DNA from: Streptomyces sp. NBC_00344
GTDB lineage: Bacteria; Actinomycetota; Actinomycetes; Streptomycetales; Streptomycetaceae
Length of the DNA: 64,000 nucleotides
Assembly (NCBI RefSeq): GCF_036088315.1
Contig: NZ_CP107996.1
Location: 2,748,501-2,812,500, forward strand
Direction: 5' to 3'
Position 1 is the stretch's first letter. Each line of letters opens with the position of its first letter. Positions 8,629 through 17,343 of this stretch are shown piece by piece. The notes under the pieces were generated by a model, which was not told where the DNA came from, did not search any database, and worked only from the letters and a program-made list of their open reading frames with translations. Position numbers and translations under genes: made by a program.

Positions 8629-10295
8629 GCCTTGCCTCCTGCGAGGAGCTTCTGCACGGCCGGGTCGGTGAGGCCGAGGAGGACCGCGGGCCACAGGCCG
8701 GCGAGGACGGTGAGGGCGACGAGCGGGGTCCAGGTCATGACCTCGTAGGTCCGGACGTCCTGGATGCCGCCGACCGGTGTCGCTCCGCCCTGTGGTGTTT
8801 CCGCACCGGACTCTCCGTCCGCCCGCCGTTCCGGCCCCTGGAGCTGTTCCTGTGGTGCGCCGCCCATGCAGACGCGGCGGACCACGAGCAGCAGATAGCC
8901 GGCGGTGAGCAGGGTGCCGAAGGCGGCGACGGACATGAAGGTCAGGAAGGCGGGGCGGCTGAGGCCGCGGGCGGGGTCGAACGCACCGAACATGGTCAGC
9001 ATCTCGCCCCAGAACCCGGCGAGTCCCGGCAGCCCGAGCGACGCCACGGCGGCGAAGGCGAGCAGGCCGCCCAGGCGGGGGGCCCTGCCGTAGAGTGCCG
9101 CGCCGGTCGCTCCGGCCAGGGTGTCCAGGTCCGCGGTGCCGTAGCGGTCCTTCAGAGCGCCGACCAGGAAGAACAGCAGGCCGGTGATGAGCCCGTGGGC
9201 GATGTTGGCGAAGAGCGCGCCGTTGACGCCGGTGGGGGTCATCGACGCGATGCCCAGGAGCACGAAGCCCATGTGCCCGACGGACGAGTAGGCGATGAGC
9301 CGCTTGAGGTCGCCCCTGGCGCCGCGTTTGGCGAGGGCCAGGCAGGCGAGCGATCCGTAGATGATGCCGGCGACGGCGAAGGCCGCGAGGTAGGGCGCGA
9401 AGGTGTGCATGCCTTCGGGTGCGATGGGAAGCGCGATCCGGATGAATCCGTAGGTGCCCATCTTGAGCATCACCCCCGCCAGCAGCACCGATCCCACGGT
9501 GGGGGCGGCGGTGTGGGCGTCGGGGAGCCAGCTGTGCAGCGGCCACATGGGGGTCTTGACGGCGAGGCCGGCCGCGATGGCGAGTACCGCGAGGACCTGG
9601 GTGGTGTGGGTGAGGCCGCGGCCGTTGTCAGTGGCGAGTGTCACCATGTCGAATGTGCCGCTCTTCACACCGATGAGGAGGAGGCCCAGCAGCATAACCA
9701 CGGAGCCGAGCACCGTGTAGAGGATGAACTTCCAGGCGGCCGCCTGCTTCCGGGCGCCGCCCCACCGGGCGATCAGGAAGTACATCGGGATGAGGACCAT
9801 CTCGAAGGCCAGGAAGAAGAGCAGCAGGTCGAGGACGGCGAAGGTGGCGAGAGTGCCGGACTCCAGGACCAGGACGAGCGCGACGAAGGCCTTAGGGGAG
9901 GGGCCTGCGGGCAGGTTGAAGCAGCTGTAGAGCGCACAGAGGAAGGTCAGCAGCGCGGTCAGCACGAGGAGGGGGAGCGAGATGCCGTCGGTGCCGAGGT
10001 GGATGTGCACATCGAGCGCGGGGATCCAGCTGATGTCGGTGGTGGCCTGCATCGTCGAGGGATGGTCCCGGTCGAAGCCGAGCGCGAGAACGACCGCGGC
10101 GAGCAGGACAGCGCCGGTGACGATCACGCCCAGGCGAAGGGCGGTCCGGTCGGCCGGGTTCCCCTCACCGTCCGCCGACGGGTGGCGGAGGGACGACGGG
10201 CGGACGGGCAGCAGTGCTGCCACCGCACCGATGAGCGGGCCGGCGACGATGAACGCCAGAAGGTACTGCATCACGGATGCGCTGATATCGATCAT
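8625..10295 (-). CDS. nuoM2: NADH-quinone oxidoreductase subunit M, second cluster
   Basis: A 556-residue proton-translocating membrane subunit. It contains the classical HSWLPDAHTAAPTVGSVLLA motif and the MGTYGFIRIALP segment typical of NuoM across bacteria. The window's other NuoM (50.3 kb) has the divergent actinobacterial form WLPNAMGESTAP instead, so the two clusters are not simple recent duplicates. Conserved helix charges are present (FEMVLIPMYFLIARWGG, containing the key Glu). A hydrophilic insertion near the C-terminus (PEGRRADGESGAETPQGG region) is unusual. The start lies 3 bp after the nuoL2 stop. Confidence 0.94.
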   Translation of the reverse strand: MIDISASVMQYLLAFIVAGPLIGAVAALLPVRPSSLRHPSADGEGNPADRTALRLGVIVTGAVLLAAVVLALGFDRDHPSTMQATTDISWIPALDVHIHLGTDGISLPLLVLTALLTFLCALYSCFNLPAGPSPKAFVALVLVLESGTLATFAVLDLLLFFLAFEMVLIPMYFLIARWGGARKQAAAWKFILYTVLGSVVMLLGLLLIGVKSGTFDMVTLATDNGRGLTHTTQVLAVLAIAAGLAVKTPMWPLHSWLPDAHTAAPTVGSVLLAGVMLKMGTYGFIRIALPIAPEGMHTFAPYLAAFAVAGIIYGSLACLALAKRGARGDLKRLIAYSSVGHMGFVLLGIASMTPTGVNGALFANIAHGLITGLLFFLVGALKDRYGTADLDTLAGATGAALYGRAPRLGGLLAFAAVASLGLPGLAGFWGEMLTMFGAFDPARGLSRPAFLTFMSVAAFGTLLTAGYLLLVVRRVCMGGAPQEQLQGPERRADGESGAETPQGGATPVGGIQDVRTYEVMTWTPLVALTVLAGLWPAVLLGLTDPAVQKLLAGGKA

Positions 10296-10298
10296 GGC

Positions 10299-12320
10299 TC
10301 ACGATCCGGCGTAGGCGTTGGCAAGGGCGACGGCGGCGATGGCCAGGACGACGGAGCCGGCGAGCAGGGCGCTGAGGTAGGTCTGCACGTTGCCGGTCTG
10401 GGCCCGGCGGACGGCAGCGCCCAGCCACCTCGGTAGAGCACTCGCGCCGCGTACATACGTGTCGATGACCTCGCGGTCGAGGAAGCGGACCAGTTGGGCT
10501 GCGGCGAGCACAGGGCGTACGAACAGCGCCGAGTAGAGCGCGTCGAGGTGGAAGCCGCTCGCCGCGTGCCGGTGGAGCGGGCCGAGGAGGAGACGGCCGG
10601 GGTCGGCCGGGTCGGGGGCGGACGCGATGTTGCCGTAGGCCGCGGTGTGGGTCGCGATGGCCTCCGCCTCGACCGTCGCCGGGCCGGCGTCGGGGTGGGC
10701 GGTGACGGCGGCGGCACCCAGCTCGGGGCGGGAGAGGCCGGTGACGGCCTCCCTGAATCGCACGGTGCGCCAGGTGCCGTAGGTCATCAGGCCGCCGACG
10801 AGCGCCACGCCCGTGCTCAGCACGGAAGTGGTGAGGGCCGGGGCGAGGCTCTGACCGTCGAACCAGTCACTGATGGCTCCCGCGGTGAGGCCGAAGCCGA
10901 TGGTGGGGACGGCGAGGAGCCAGAGCACGCCGTTCATGACCAGGGGCTGCTTGCCGTGGTCGGGGGCTTCCGTTCCCCTGCCGCGGAACGCCAGCAGCCA
11001 GAGGCGGGTGGCGTAGGCGGCGGTCAGCAGGGCGGTGACCAGGCCGGAGACCAGTACGGTCCAGCCCGCACCCGCAGGGGCGATGGAGCTGTGCCCGAAG
11101 GCCGTGTGCTCGGCGGCGCCGAGGACGGACTCCTTGGAGAAGAACCCGGCGAAGGGTGGGATGGCGGCGAGCGCGAGCAGGGCGATGGTCATCGTCCAGA
11201 ACGCGTCGGGGATCCGCTTGGCCAGGTGGTCCATCCGGCTCATGGCAGCCAGCGAGTTGGTGCCGGCGGCGTGGATGACCACACCGGCGCCGAGGAAGAG
11301 CAGTGCCTTGAACGCGCCGTGCGACAGGAGGTGGAAGACCGCGGCGCCGCGGTCACCGGATGCCAGGGCGCCGGACATATAGCCGAGCTGTCCGATGGTC
11401 GAGTAGGCGAGGACCCGTTTGATGTCGTCCTGCGCGAGAGCGGCGAGCGCCGAACCGACCATGGTGACGGCGGCCATGACCGCAAGGACGATCATGGCGG
11501 CCGATGACGCGGCGAAGACGGGAAGCAGCCGGGCGACGAAGTAGATACCGGCGGCGACCATGGTGGCCGCGTGGATCAGCGCCGAGACCGGAGTGGGGCC
11601 GGCCATCGCATCGGGCAGCCAGGTGTGCAGCGGGAACTGTGCGGACTTACCCGCGACGCCCGCCAGCAACAGCAGCGCGACGAGTGTGGGGTGGTGCAGT
11701 GCGCCGTCGGCGACCGTCTGCAGAATGCCGGTGATCCTGAACGTGCCGGCGTCGGTGGCGAGTGCGAACAGCCCGATCAGGAAGGGGACATCGCCCATCT
11801 TGGTGACCAGGAAGGCCTTCAGGGAGGCGGCTCGGGCCTCGGGCGTCTCCCAGTAGTGACCGACGAGGAAGTACGAGCAGATGCCCATGACCTCCCAGCC
11901 GACCAGCAGCACCATCAGGTCGCCCGAGTAGACGACCAGCAGCATCGCGGAGGTGAAGAGGGAGACGATCGCCGCGTACGAGGGATAGCGGGGGTCGTCG
12001 CGCAGATAGCCCGTCGAGTAGATCTGCACACAGCCCGCGACGGTCACCACCAGCACGGCGACCAGCGCGGCGAATCCGTCGATGTGCAGGGACAGATCGA
12101 CCGGGACCGAGCCGGTGGGAGTGAGCCGGGTCACCGCGTCGATGGTGTGGCCGCCGCCCTGGCGTACCGCGACCACCACGGCCAGCACAGCCGCGGCCAA
12201 GGTCGGAAGGACCGCCAGCGGCCGGGTGAACCCCGGTGCGGTGCGGCCGAACAGAAGGCCGGCCACGGCACCCAGGAAGGGAAGGAGGGGGACGAGGACG
12301 GCGAGGGTCGTCGTGGTCAC
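10299..12320 (-). CDS. nuoL2: NADH-quinone oxidoreductase subunit L, second cluster
   Basis: A 673-residue distal antiporter-like subunit. It carries [18 protein letters not shown] (key Glu in the GWE motif), [20 protein letters not shown] and the broken-helix region, followed by the long C-terminal lateral-helix part. The GTG start at 12320 overlaps the nuoK2 stop by four bases (GTGA). The open frame continues upstream but is only a shadow of nuoK2 and nuoJ2. The length is close to that of typical NuoL (about 610-670 residues). It is about 40 residues longer than NuoL1 in this window. Confidence 0.94.
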   Translation of the reverse strand: MTTTTLAVLVPLLPFLGAVAGLLFGRTAPGFTRPLAVLPTLAAAVLAVVVAVRQGGGHTIDAVTRLTPTGSVPVDLSLHIDGFAALVAVLVVTVAGCVQIYSTGYLRDDPRYPSYAAIVSLFTSAMLLVVYSGDLMVLLVGWEVMGICSYFLVGHYWETPEARAASLKAFLVTKMGDVPFLIGLFALATDAGTFRITGILQTVADGALHHPTLVALLLLAGVAGKSAQFPLHTWLPDAMAGPTPVSALIHAATMVAAGIYFVARLLPVFAASSAAMIVLAVMAAVTMVGSALAALAQDDIKRVLAYSTIGQLGYMSGALASGDRGAAVFHLLSHGAFKALLFLGAGVVIHAAGTNSLAAMSRMDHLAKRIPDAFWTMTIALLALAAIPPFAGFFSKESVLGAAEHTAFGHSSIAPAGAGWTVLVSGLVTALLTAAYATRLWLLAFRGRGTEAPDHGKQPLVMNGVLWLLAVPTIGFGLTAGAISDWFDGQSLAPALTTSVLSTGVALVGGLMTYGTWRTVRFREAVTGLSRPELGAAAVTAHPDAGPATVEAEAIATHTAAYGNIASAPDPADPGRLLLGPLHRHAASGFHLDALYSALFVRPVLAAAQLVRFLDREVIDTYVRGASALPRWLGAAVRRAQTGNVQTYLSALLAGSVVLAIAAVALANAYAGS

Positions 12321-12715
12321 GCGGCAGCCTCTGCCTTCTCCTCGCGGTCTTCGGGATCTGCCGGCGTGTCCGGAGCCCGGTCCGGGTCGTCGGGTCCGCC
12401 GGGACCCGGCGGTTCGGCCGTGTCCCGGAGCTTGTCGACATCGGTGGTACCGCGGCCCCGGTACACGGCCAGGACGATCGCCAGGCCGATGCCGATCTCG
12501 GCGGCCGCGATGGCGATGGTGAAGAGGGTGAGCGCCTGGCCGGCATGCAGGGTGTCCCGCAGCCACACGTCGAAGGCGACCAGATTGAGGTTGACCGCGT
12601 TGAGCATCAGCTCGACGGACATCAGAACCAGGATCACGTTGCGCCGGGCCAGGACTCCGTACAGCCCGGTGCAGAAGAGCAGGACGGCGAGCACGGCGGG
12701 ATAGGCGAGGTGCAT
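12317..12715 (-). CDS. nuoK2: NADH-quinone oxidoreductase subunit K, second cluster
   Basis: A small three-helix membrane subunit. [21 protein letters not shown] carries the conserved membrane Glu, and [19 protein letters not shown] carries the second, so the NuoK core is intact. At 132 residues it is about 33 longer than the usual 99-100 because of a C-terminal tail rich in Pro, Asp, Glu and Ala. The NuoK1 copy in this window is 99 residues and lacks the tail. The start overlaps the nuoJ2 stop by one base (TGATG). Confidence 0.93.
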   Translation of the reverse strand: MHLAYPAVLAVLLFCTGLYGVLARRNVILVLMSVELMLNAVNLNLVAFDVWLRDTLHAGQALTLFTIAIAAAEIGIGLAIVLAVYRGRGTTDVDKLRDTAEPPGPGGPDDPDRAPDTPADPEDREEKAEAAA

Positions 12716-13296
12716 CAGCGCTGCTCCCTGCTGGACTTGCGGGACAGGACGATCGCGCCGACGAGTGCCGCGAGCAGCAGCACGGACAGGGCTTCGAAGG
12801 GCAGCACCCAGTGCCGGAAGAGGATCTGACCGGTGACTTCGGTGGACCCCTGGACGGGTCCGTGCAGATTGACCCAGGTCGTGCGGAACGCGTCGACGAC
12901 GACCCAGACCAGTGAACCGGCGGCGGCCGCGGCCACCACCAGGGCAACCCACCGGTTCTCCGAATCGGCGTCCGGGGAGCGGCCGATGGGGGCCCTGGTG
13001 AGCATCAGCCCGAAGAGCAGCAGGACGACCACCGACCCGACATAGATCAGGACCTGGACCCAGGCGATGAACTCGGCTGTCAGCAGCAGGTATTCGACGG
13101 CCAGGCCGCCGAGCGCCACGATCAGCCAGAGTGCGGCGTGCACCAGCTGCCTGGTCGTGACGGTGATGACGGCGGCGCCGAGGGTGGCGATACCCACCAG
13201 CAGGAACACGATCTCGACACCGGACGGGGAAAGGAAGCCGGGATGGCCCGCAGAGGAAACGGCGGAAGCGGCGGAAACGGCAGCGGCGAGGCTCAC
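12715..13296 (-). CDS. nuoJ2: NADH-quinone oxidoreductase subunit J, second cluster
   Basis: A 193-residue membrane subunit with five predicted helices. The core is [20 protein letters not shown], the pi-bulge helix region of NuoJ, with [20 protein letters not shown] before it. The final helix [20 protein letters not shown] ends in the SRKSSREQR tail. The GTG start overlaps nuoI2 by four bases. It lacks the long charged cytoplasmic tail present in NuoJ1 (293 residues). Confidence 0.92.
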   Translation of the reverse strand: MSLAAAVSAASAVSSAGHPGFLSPSGVEIVFLLVGIATLGAAVITVTTRQLVHAALWLIVALGGLAVEYLLLTAEFIAWVQVLIYVGSVVVLLLFGLMLTRAPIGRSPDADSENRWVALVVAAAAAGSLVWVVVDAFRTTWVNLHGPVQGSTEVTGQILFRHWVLPFEALSVLLLAALVGAIVLSRKSSREQR

Positions 13297-13889
13297 GCGT
13301 CCCCCTCCCGCTGATCACCCTGCTGGGCCTGCTCGGCCTGCTCGGCCTGCTCGGCCTGCTCGGCCTTTTCGGCCGCGAGTTTGTCGGCCGTCCTGCGGGC
13401 CGCGGCCAGCTCCTTGGGCTCCTCGGCCGCGGGATCGAGCGCGGGCGGCGCGGGGACCGTCCACATCCACTCCCGCAGCTTGTCCCGCTCATGGGTGAGT
13501 TCGTGGATGTCCGTCTCCGCGTACTCGAACTCCGGGGACCAGAAGAGCGCGTCGAACGGGCACACCTCGATGCAGATGCCGCAGTACATGCAGAGCGCGA
13601 AGTCGATGGCGAAGCGGTCGAGGACGTTGCGGCTGCGCTCCCGGCCACCGGGTGCGGCAGCCGGCACCGTCTCCTTGTGGGAGTCGATGTAGATGCACCA
13701 GTCGGGGCATTCACGGGCGCACAGCATGCAGACCGTGCAGTTCTCCTCGAACAGCCCGATGACGCCGCGGGAGCGCGGCGGGAGCTCGGGCTGGACGTCC
13801 GGGTACTGCGCGGTGACGGTCTTCTTCGTCATGGTGCGGAGCGTCACGGCGAGGCCCTTGGCCAGGCCGGATCCGGGGATGGGGGGCAC
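13293..13889 (-). CDS. nuoI2: NADH-quinone oxidoreductase subunit I, second cluster
   Basis: A two-[4Fe-4S] ferredoxin-like subunit that passes electrons towards the N2 cluster in NuoB. Both cluster motifs are complete: [12 protein letters not shown] and [12 protein letters not shown]. The N-terminal amphipathic segment [20 protein letters not shown] matches the family. The C-terminus adds an Ala/Glu/Lys segment ending in tandem AEQ repeats encoded by a 9-bp DNA repeat (13329-13364). The start is GTG, overlapping the nuoH2 stop codon by one base. Retention of both clusters argues for electron transfer, not a purely structural role. Confidence 0.94.
   Translation of the reverse strand: MPPIPGSGLAKGLAVTLRTMTKKTVTAQYPDVQPELPPRSRGVIGLFEENCTVCMLCARECPDWCIYIDSHKETVPAAAPGGRERSRNVLDRFAIDFALCMYCGICIEVCPFDALFWSPEFEYAETDIHELTHERDKLREWMWTVPAPPALDPAAEEPKELAAARRTADKLAAEKAEQAEQAEQAEQAQQGDQREGDA
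13329..13364. repeat. Four perfect tandem copies of a 9-bp unit
   Basis: CTGCTCGGC is repeated four times without mismatch inside the 3' end of nuoI2, encoding consecutive E-Q-A triplets. Such perfect tandem repeats are prone to copy-number change, in steps of three residues here, without breaking the frame. Confidence 0.9.
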
Positions 13890-14857
13890 TAGCTGATCGC
13901 CACCTTCACGATTCCGGTGAGCGCGATCTGCGCGAGGGCGAGCGGGATGAGTACGGTCCAGGCGAGTTTCTGGAGCTGGTCCTCACGGAGCCGCGGATAG
14001 GTCACCCGGAGCCAGATGACGCCGAAGGCGAGTACCGCCGTCTTGAGCAGCATCCAGACCCAGCCGAAACCGTCGCTGCCCCAGGGTCCGTGCCAGCCGC
14101 CCAGGAAGAGTACGGAACTCAGGGCGCACAGCACGACGATGCCCGCGTACTCGGCGAGCAGGAACAGCGCGAAGCGCAGACCGGTGTACTCGGTGTACGC
14201 ACCGAAGATGATCTCCGAATCGGCCACCGGCATGTCGAACGGCGGGCGCTGGAGTTCCGCGAGACCCGCGGTGAAGAAGACCAGACCGCCGACGATCTGC
14301 CACGGGATCCACCACCACGCGAAGGCGTCGAGGATGCCCGGCAGAGAGACCGTACCGGCCGCCATCGCCACCGATGCGGCGGTGAGCAGCATCGGCAGTT
14401 CGTACGCGAGAAGCTGCGCGGCGGTACGGAGGCCGCCGAGCAGGGAGTACTTGTTGGCCGATGCCCAGCCGGCCATCAGCGAGCCGAGTACGCCGATGCC
14501 CATCACGGCGAGCACGAAGAAGATGCCCGCGTCGACCACCTGACCGACCGCGCCCTCCCCCGGGCCGATCGGGACCACGACGAGGACGAGCAGGTACGGG
14601 AGCAGTGCCACGGCCGGCGCCAGCTGGAAGACCCGGCGGTCGGCGTCGGCCGGGACGATGTCCTCCTTCTGCGCGAACTTCACTCCGTCCGCGACGAGCT
14701 GCGCCCAGCCGTGGAAGCCGCCCGCGTACATGGGGCCCAGACGCCCCTGCATGTGGGCCATGACCTTGTGCTCGGTCTGACCGACAGCCAGCGGCAGCAC
14801 GAGGAAGACCGCGAAGACGATGATCAGCCGGAGGGCGACGTCGAGTACGTCGTTCAC
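13889..14857 (-). CDS. nuoH2: NADH-quinone oxidoreductase subunit H, second cluster
   Basis: A 322-residue membrane subunit that forms the base of the quinone channel. It has [33 protein letters not shown] and [18 protein letters not shown]. In canonical NuoH the last motif is AETNRxPFDLPE-x-E; here T-N is L-Q and the Glu after the Pro is missing. NuoH1 in this window keeps [16 protein letters not shown]. The altered loop lies next to the quinone site, so quinone binding or coupling may differ. At 322 residues it also lacks the 130-residue C-terminal extension of NuoH1. The GTG start overlaps nuoC2 by four bases. Confidence 0.93.
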   Translation of the reverse strand: MNDVLDVALRLIIVFAVFLVLPLAVGQTEHKVMAHMQGRLGPMYAGGFHGWAQLVADGVKFAQKEDIVPADADRRVFQLAPAVALLPYLLVLVVVPIGPGEGAVGQVVDAGIFFVLAVMGIGVLGSLMAGWASANKYSLLGGLRTAAQLLAYELPMLLTAASVAMAAGTVSLPGILDAFAWWWIPWQIVGGLVFFTAGLAELQRPPFDMPVADSEIIFGAYTEYTGLRFALFLLAEYAGIVVLCALSSVLFLGGWHGPWGSDGFGWVWMLLKTAVLAFGVIWLRVTYPRLREDQLQKLAWTVLIPLALAQIALTGIVKVAIS

Positions 14858-16143
14858 GCGGTATCGCCTCCGGCGGGGGTGTCGGGTCGGTGCTCGGGGT
14901 CGGGCTTGTCGCCGGGGTCGGGTGCGGGCTCGGGCTTGTCTCCGGGCTCGCGGTCGGATCCGGGCTTGTCGCCATCGCCGGGCCCGGGTGCGGGCTCGAC
15001 AGCGGAGTCCGGTTCGCCGACGGCTTCGTTTCCGGCGCCGGGCTCCGGTTCGTTGCTCGCCTCCGGTCCGGTGCGCGGTTCCTGCCCGCTGCCCGCCTCG
15101 GCATCCCGGCGTCGGCCGGTGCCGCTCGCCGGCTCCGCGCCTTCGGCACCGGCCGGGTCGAACGCGGGGCGTGCGTTGCGCCAGGGAGCGTCCTCGCCGG
15201 CTGCCGGGCCCGCCGGCGCGGCGTCGCCCGTCGCCGCCGGTTCGGCTGCCGCCGATCCGGGGACTGCCGGAGTCTCCGGTGCCGAGGCCTCCGGTGCCGC
15301 GTCCCCGGGTGCAGCCTGCGGTGCAGGTGTCTGCGGTGCCGCTGTCTGCGAGGCCGGTTTCTGCGGTGCGGAAGTCTCCGGCGTGGAAGTCTCCGGTGCC
15401 GAGGTCCCCGGTGCGGGAGCCTGCGGTGCGGCTCCCCCCGGTGCAGCCTGCGGTGCCTGGCCGGCGGAACCCTCGCTGACGCTGCGCGTCCGACGTACCG
15501 GCCGGTCGCCCGCCGCCCGCGGGGTGCGGGCCGGGCGGGCCGGGGCCGGTGGCAACTGGCCCTTCTGCGGCCCCCACTCGTTGGGATCGGGGACTCCTGG
15601 CGGCAGCATCTGCCGTCGCCTGGCGCCACCGCCGTGCGAGGCGCTCGACTCACCCGGCTCCTTCGCCCCGGGCCAGGCCTTGACGACCCGGGCGGCGAGG
15701 ACGAAGTCCTTGCGCAGCGGATGGCCCTCGAAGCCCTCCGGCAGCAGCAGCGGGATCAGGTGCGGATGACCGGTGAAGGAGACACCGAACATCTCGTGGG
15801 TCTCACGTTCGTGCCAGCTCGCGCCCGCGTAGATCCCGACGGCGGACGGCAGTACCGGTGCGGCGTGCGGGACGGTGGTGCGCACCAGCAGACGGCGCAC
15901 GGTGCCGTCCCCGAGCGCGGCAACATGGGCGCAGACGCGGAAACCGGTGTCCGGCTCGTCGACCGCGCTCAGCCAGTCGAAGTAGGTGCAGCCCAGAGAG
16001 TCCCTGGCGGTCTGCAGCGCATCGGTCCACGACGCCGCAGGAACGTCGACGGTCAGCAGGTCGTAGCTGTGTTCCGCGGTGGCGTCCTCGCCGAACAGCT
16101 CGGTGACGGCATCGGGCAGCCGGTCGTACGCGTTCCCGGTCAC
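14854..16143 (-). CDS. nuoC2: NuoC-like subunit with long disordered C-terminal tail, second cluster
   Basis: The first 165 residues are a NuoC (30 kDa subunit) domain with [19 protein letters not shown] and [10 protein letters not shown]. The usual Asp of ERExxDxxG is replaced (ERETHEMFG). From residue about 175 to 429 the protein is low-complexity: Pro/Ala/Glu/Thr/Ser-rich with repeated APET/APQT units, then Gly/Asp/Pro/Lys-rich. NuoC is normally 150-250 residues, so the tail more than doubles it. The tail is not a fused NuoD: there is no similarity to the NuoD1 sequence at 61.8-63.2 kb. The GTG start at 16143 overlaps nuoB2 by four bases. Confidence 0.85.
   Translation of the reverse strand: MTGNAYDRLPDAVTELFGEDATAEHSYDLLTVDVPAASWTDALQTARDSLGCTYFDWLSAVDEPDTGFRVCAHVAALGDGTVRRLLVRTTVPHAAPVLPSAVGIYAGASWHERETHEMFGVSFTGHPHLIPLLLPEGFEGHPLRKDFVLAARVVKAWPGAKEPGESSASHGGGARRRQMLPPGVPDPNEWGPQKGQLPPAPARPARTPRAAGDRPVRRTRSVSEGSAGQAPQAAPGGAAPQAPAPGTSAPETSTPETSAPQKPASQTAAPQTPAPQAAPGDAAPEASAPETPAVPGSAAAEPAATGDAAPAGPAAGEDAPWRNARPAFDPAGAEGAEPASGTGRRRDAEAGSGQEPRTGPEASNEPEPGAGNEAVGEPDSAVEPAPGPGDGDKPGSDREPGDKPEPAPDPGDKPDPEHRPDTPAGGDTA
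15265..15470. repeat. Imperfect short repeats inside the nuoC2 tail
   Basis: Imperfect 15- to 21-bp units built on the words GGTGCC, TCCGGTG and TGCGGTG recur across this stretch. They encode alternating AP-x-T/S and PET/PQT peptides. Boundaries are approximate. Confidence 0.6.
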
Positions 16144-16739
16144 TGTTCCGCCCCCGGCACCGGCGGCGGAGTCACCAGTCCGCTCGTCAGCTGGGCGGCC
16201 GACGGGGTGGAGTAGCGCTCGCCGAGCGACTCGCGGGCGATCTTCTCCTGGAGTTTCAGGATGCCCTGGAGCAGCGCTTCGGGGCGGGGCGGGCAGCCGG
16301 GGACGTAGACATCGACCGGGATGATCTGGTCGACGCCCTTGGTCACCGAGTACGAGTCCCAGTAGGGGCCGCCGCAGTTGGAGCAGGCGCCGAAGGAGAT
16401 GACGTACTTCGGCTCGGGCATCTGCTCGTACAGCCGCTTGACCGCGGGGGCCATCTTGTCGGTGACGGTGCCGGACACGATCATCAGGTCGGCCTGGCGC
16501 GGACCCGGCGCGAAGGGGATGACGCCGAGCCGGATGAAGTCGTGGCGGGCCATGGAGGCGGCGATGAACTCGATCGCGCAGCAGGCCAGCCCGAAGTTGA
16601 AGACCCAGAGGCTGTAGCGGCGGCCCCAGTTGAGGACCACCTTCATGGGCTCGGGTGCCAGCCTGGAGAGCACGCCGAGACGGCGTGGCTCCGGCAGGAA
16701 CTCGGGGGTCGCGGATGTCCCGGGGGCCGTCAGGTCCAT
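16140..16739 (-). CDS. nuoB2: NADH-quinone oxidoreductase subunit B, second cluster
   Basis: A 199-residue subunit carrying the terminal [4Fe-4S] cluster N2. The cluster ligands are visible: the double Cys in [12 protein letters not shown], the Cys residues in FGACSNCGG and the Cys in [33 protein letters not shown] is also canonical. The ATG at 16739 lies 10 bp inside the end of nuoA2. The upstream open frame is a shadow of nuoA2. An intact N2 site shows that the cluster can in principle deliver electrons to a quinone. Confidence 0.95.
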   Translation of the reverse strand: MDLTAPGTSATPEFLPEPRRLGVLSRLAPEPMKVVLNWGRRYSLWVFNFGLACCAIEFIAASMARHDFIRLGVIPFAPGPRQADLMIVSGTVTDKMAPAVKRLYEQMPEPKYVISFGACSNCGGPYWDSYSVTKGVDQIIPVDVYVPGCPPRPEALLQGILKLQEKIARESLGERYSTPSAAQLTSGLVTPPPVPGAEQ

Positions 16740-17143
16740 TCGAGGACACCCTTCTTCCATGCATAGAGCAGTCCCACGGCCAGGAAGCCGAGGAAGATGA
16801 ACATCTCCACCAGCGTGGTCGCCCCGTATCCTCCGGCGGCGAAGACCGTCGCCCACGGGAAGAGGAAGATCGAGTCGACGGCGAAGATCACGTAGAGGAA
16901 GCCGTAGACGTAGTAGCGGACCTGGGTGTGCGCCCAGCCCTCGCCGACGGGGTCGACCCCGCACTCGTAGGTCAGCAGCTTCTCCGGCGTCGGCACCACG
17001 GGCCGCAGCAGCCGGCCGGCGCCGAAGGCCACGGCGACGAAGAGCACGCCGATGACCGCGAGCACCCCGATGACCGCATAGGTGTGGAAATACTCCGCGT
17101 GGTCCGCCGCTTGATCCGCCGCGAGAACGGTCGGTCCCGGCAC
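16730..17143 (-). CDS. nuoA2: NADH-quinone oxidoreductase subunit A, second cluster
   Basis: A 137-residue membrane subunit, the first gene of the minus-strand ten-gene operon. Three helices are visible ([38 protein letters not shown] and [19 protein letters not shown]). The hallmark loop [20 protein letters not shown] contains the conserved Cys whose loop gates the quinone site. The start is a GTG at 17143 with purine-rich GAGGGG upstream. A sensor kinase gene starts divergently 200 bp away. Confidence 0.93.
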   Translation of the reverse strand: MPGPTVLAADQAADHAEYFHTYAVIGVLAVIGVLFVAVAFGAGRLLRPVVPTPEKLLTYECGVDPVGEGWAHTQVRYYVYGFLYVIFAVDSIFLFPWATVFAAGGYGATTLVEMFIFLGFLAVGLLYAWKKGVLEWT

Positions 17144-17221
17144 GTCCGCCCCTCGCTCCCTGCGCGCTGTTCGTCGCCTCGTCCGTCACGTCCGCCGCAT
17201 GCGGGGACCTGTACGCACGGG

Positions 17222-17249
17222 AGTCTAGGCCCTGTTAAAGACTCGGTAA
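17222..17249 (-). promoter_or_regulatory. Possible sigma-70-type promoter for nuoA2
   Basis: On the minus strand TTACCG (17249-17244) and TAGACT (17227-17222) are separated by 16 bp and lie about 80 bp upstream of the nuoA2 start, in the only sizeable non-coding gap before the operon. This is a pattern match only. Confidence 0.3.
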
Positions 17250-17343
17250 GCAGCAGCATCAGGCACACGGTGGGGTTATCCCTACTTCATCGCACCCAGC
17301 TGCCCCATGGCATCCGCCGCCCGGGCCCGGCAGGCTTGTCCTC

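Noticed and set aside
13329..13364. CRISPR-like repeat
   Set aside because: Nine-base units without spacers inside a coding region; simply a tandem repeat.
12317..13714. Very long open frames upstream of nuoK2, nuoL2, nuoN2, nuoC2, nuoB2, nuoM and nuoJ
   Set aside because: They are high-GC shadows of the neighbouring nuo genes. The conserved protein begins at the four-base overlaps given in the features.
14854..15640. Idea that the nuoC2 tail is a fused NuoD
   Set aside because: No residue motif of NuoD ([15 protein letters not shown]) is present; the tail is low complexity.
17144..17343. Rex (redox) operator upstream of nuoA2
   Set aside because: No TTGTGAA-N6-TTCACAA-like palindrome is visible in this gap. 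The main nuoA promoter, where Rex is known to act in S. coelicolor, lies outside the window.
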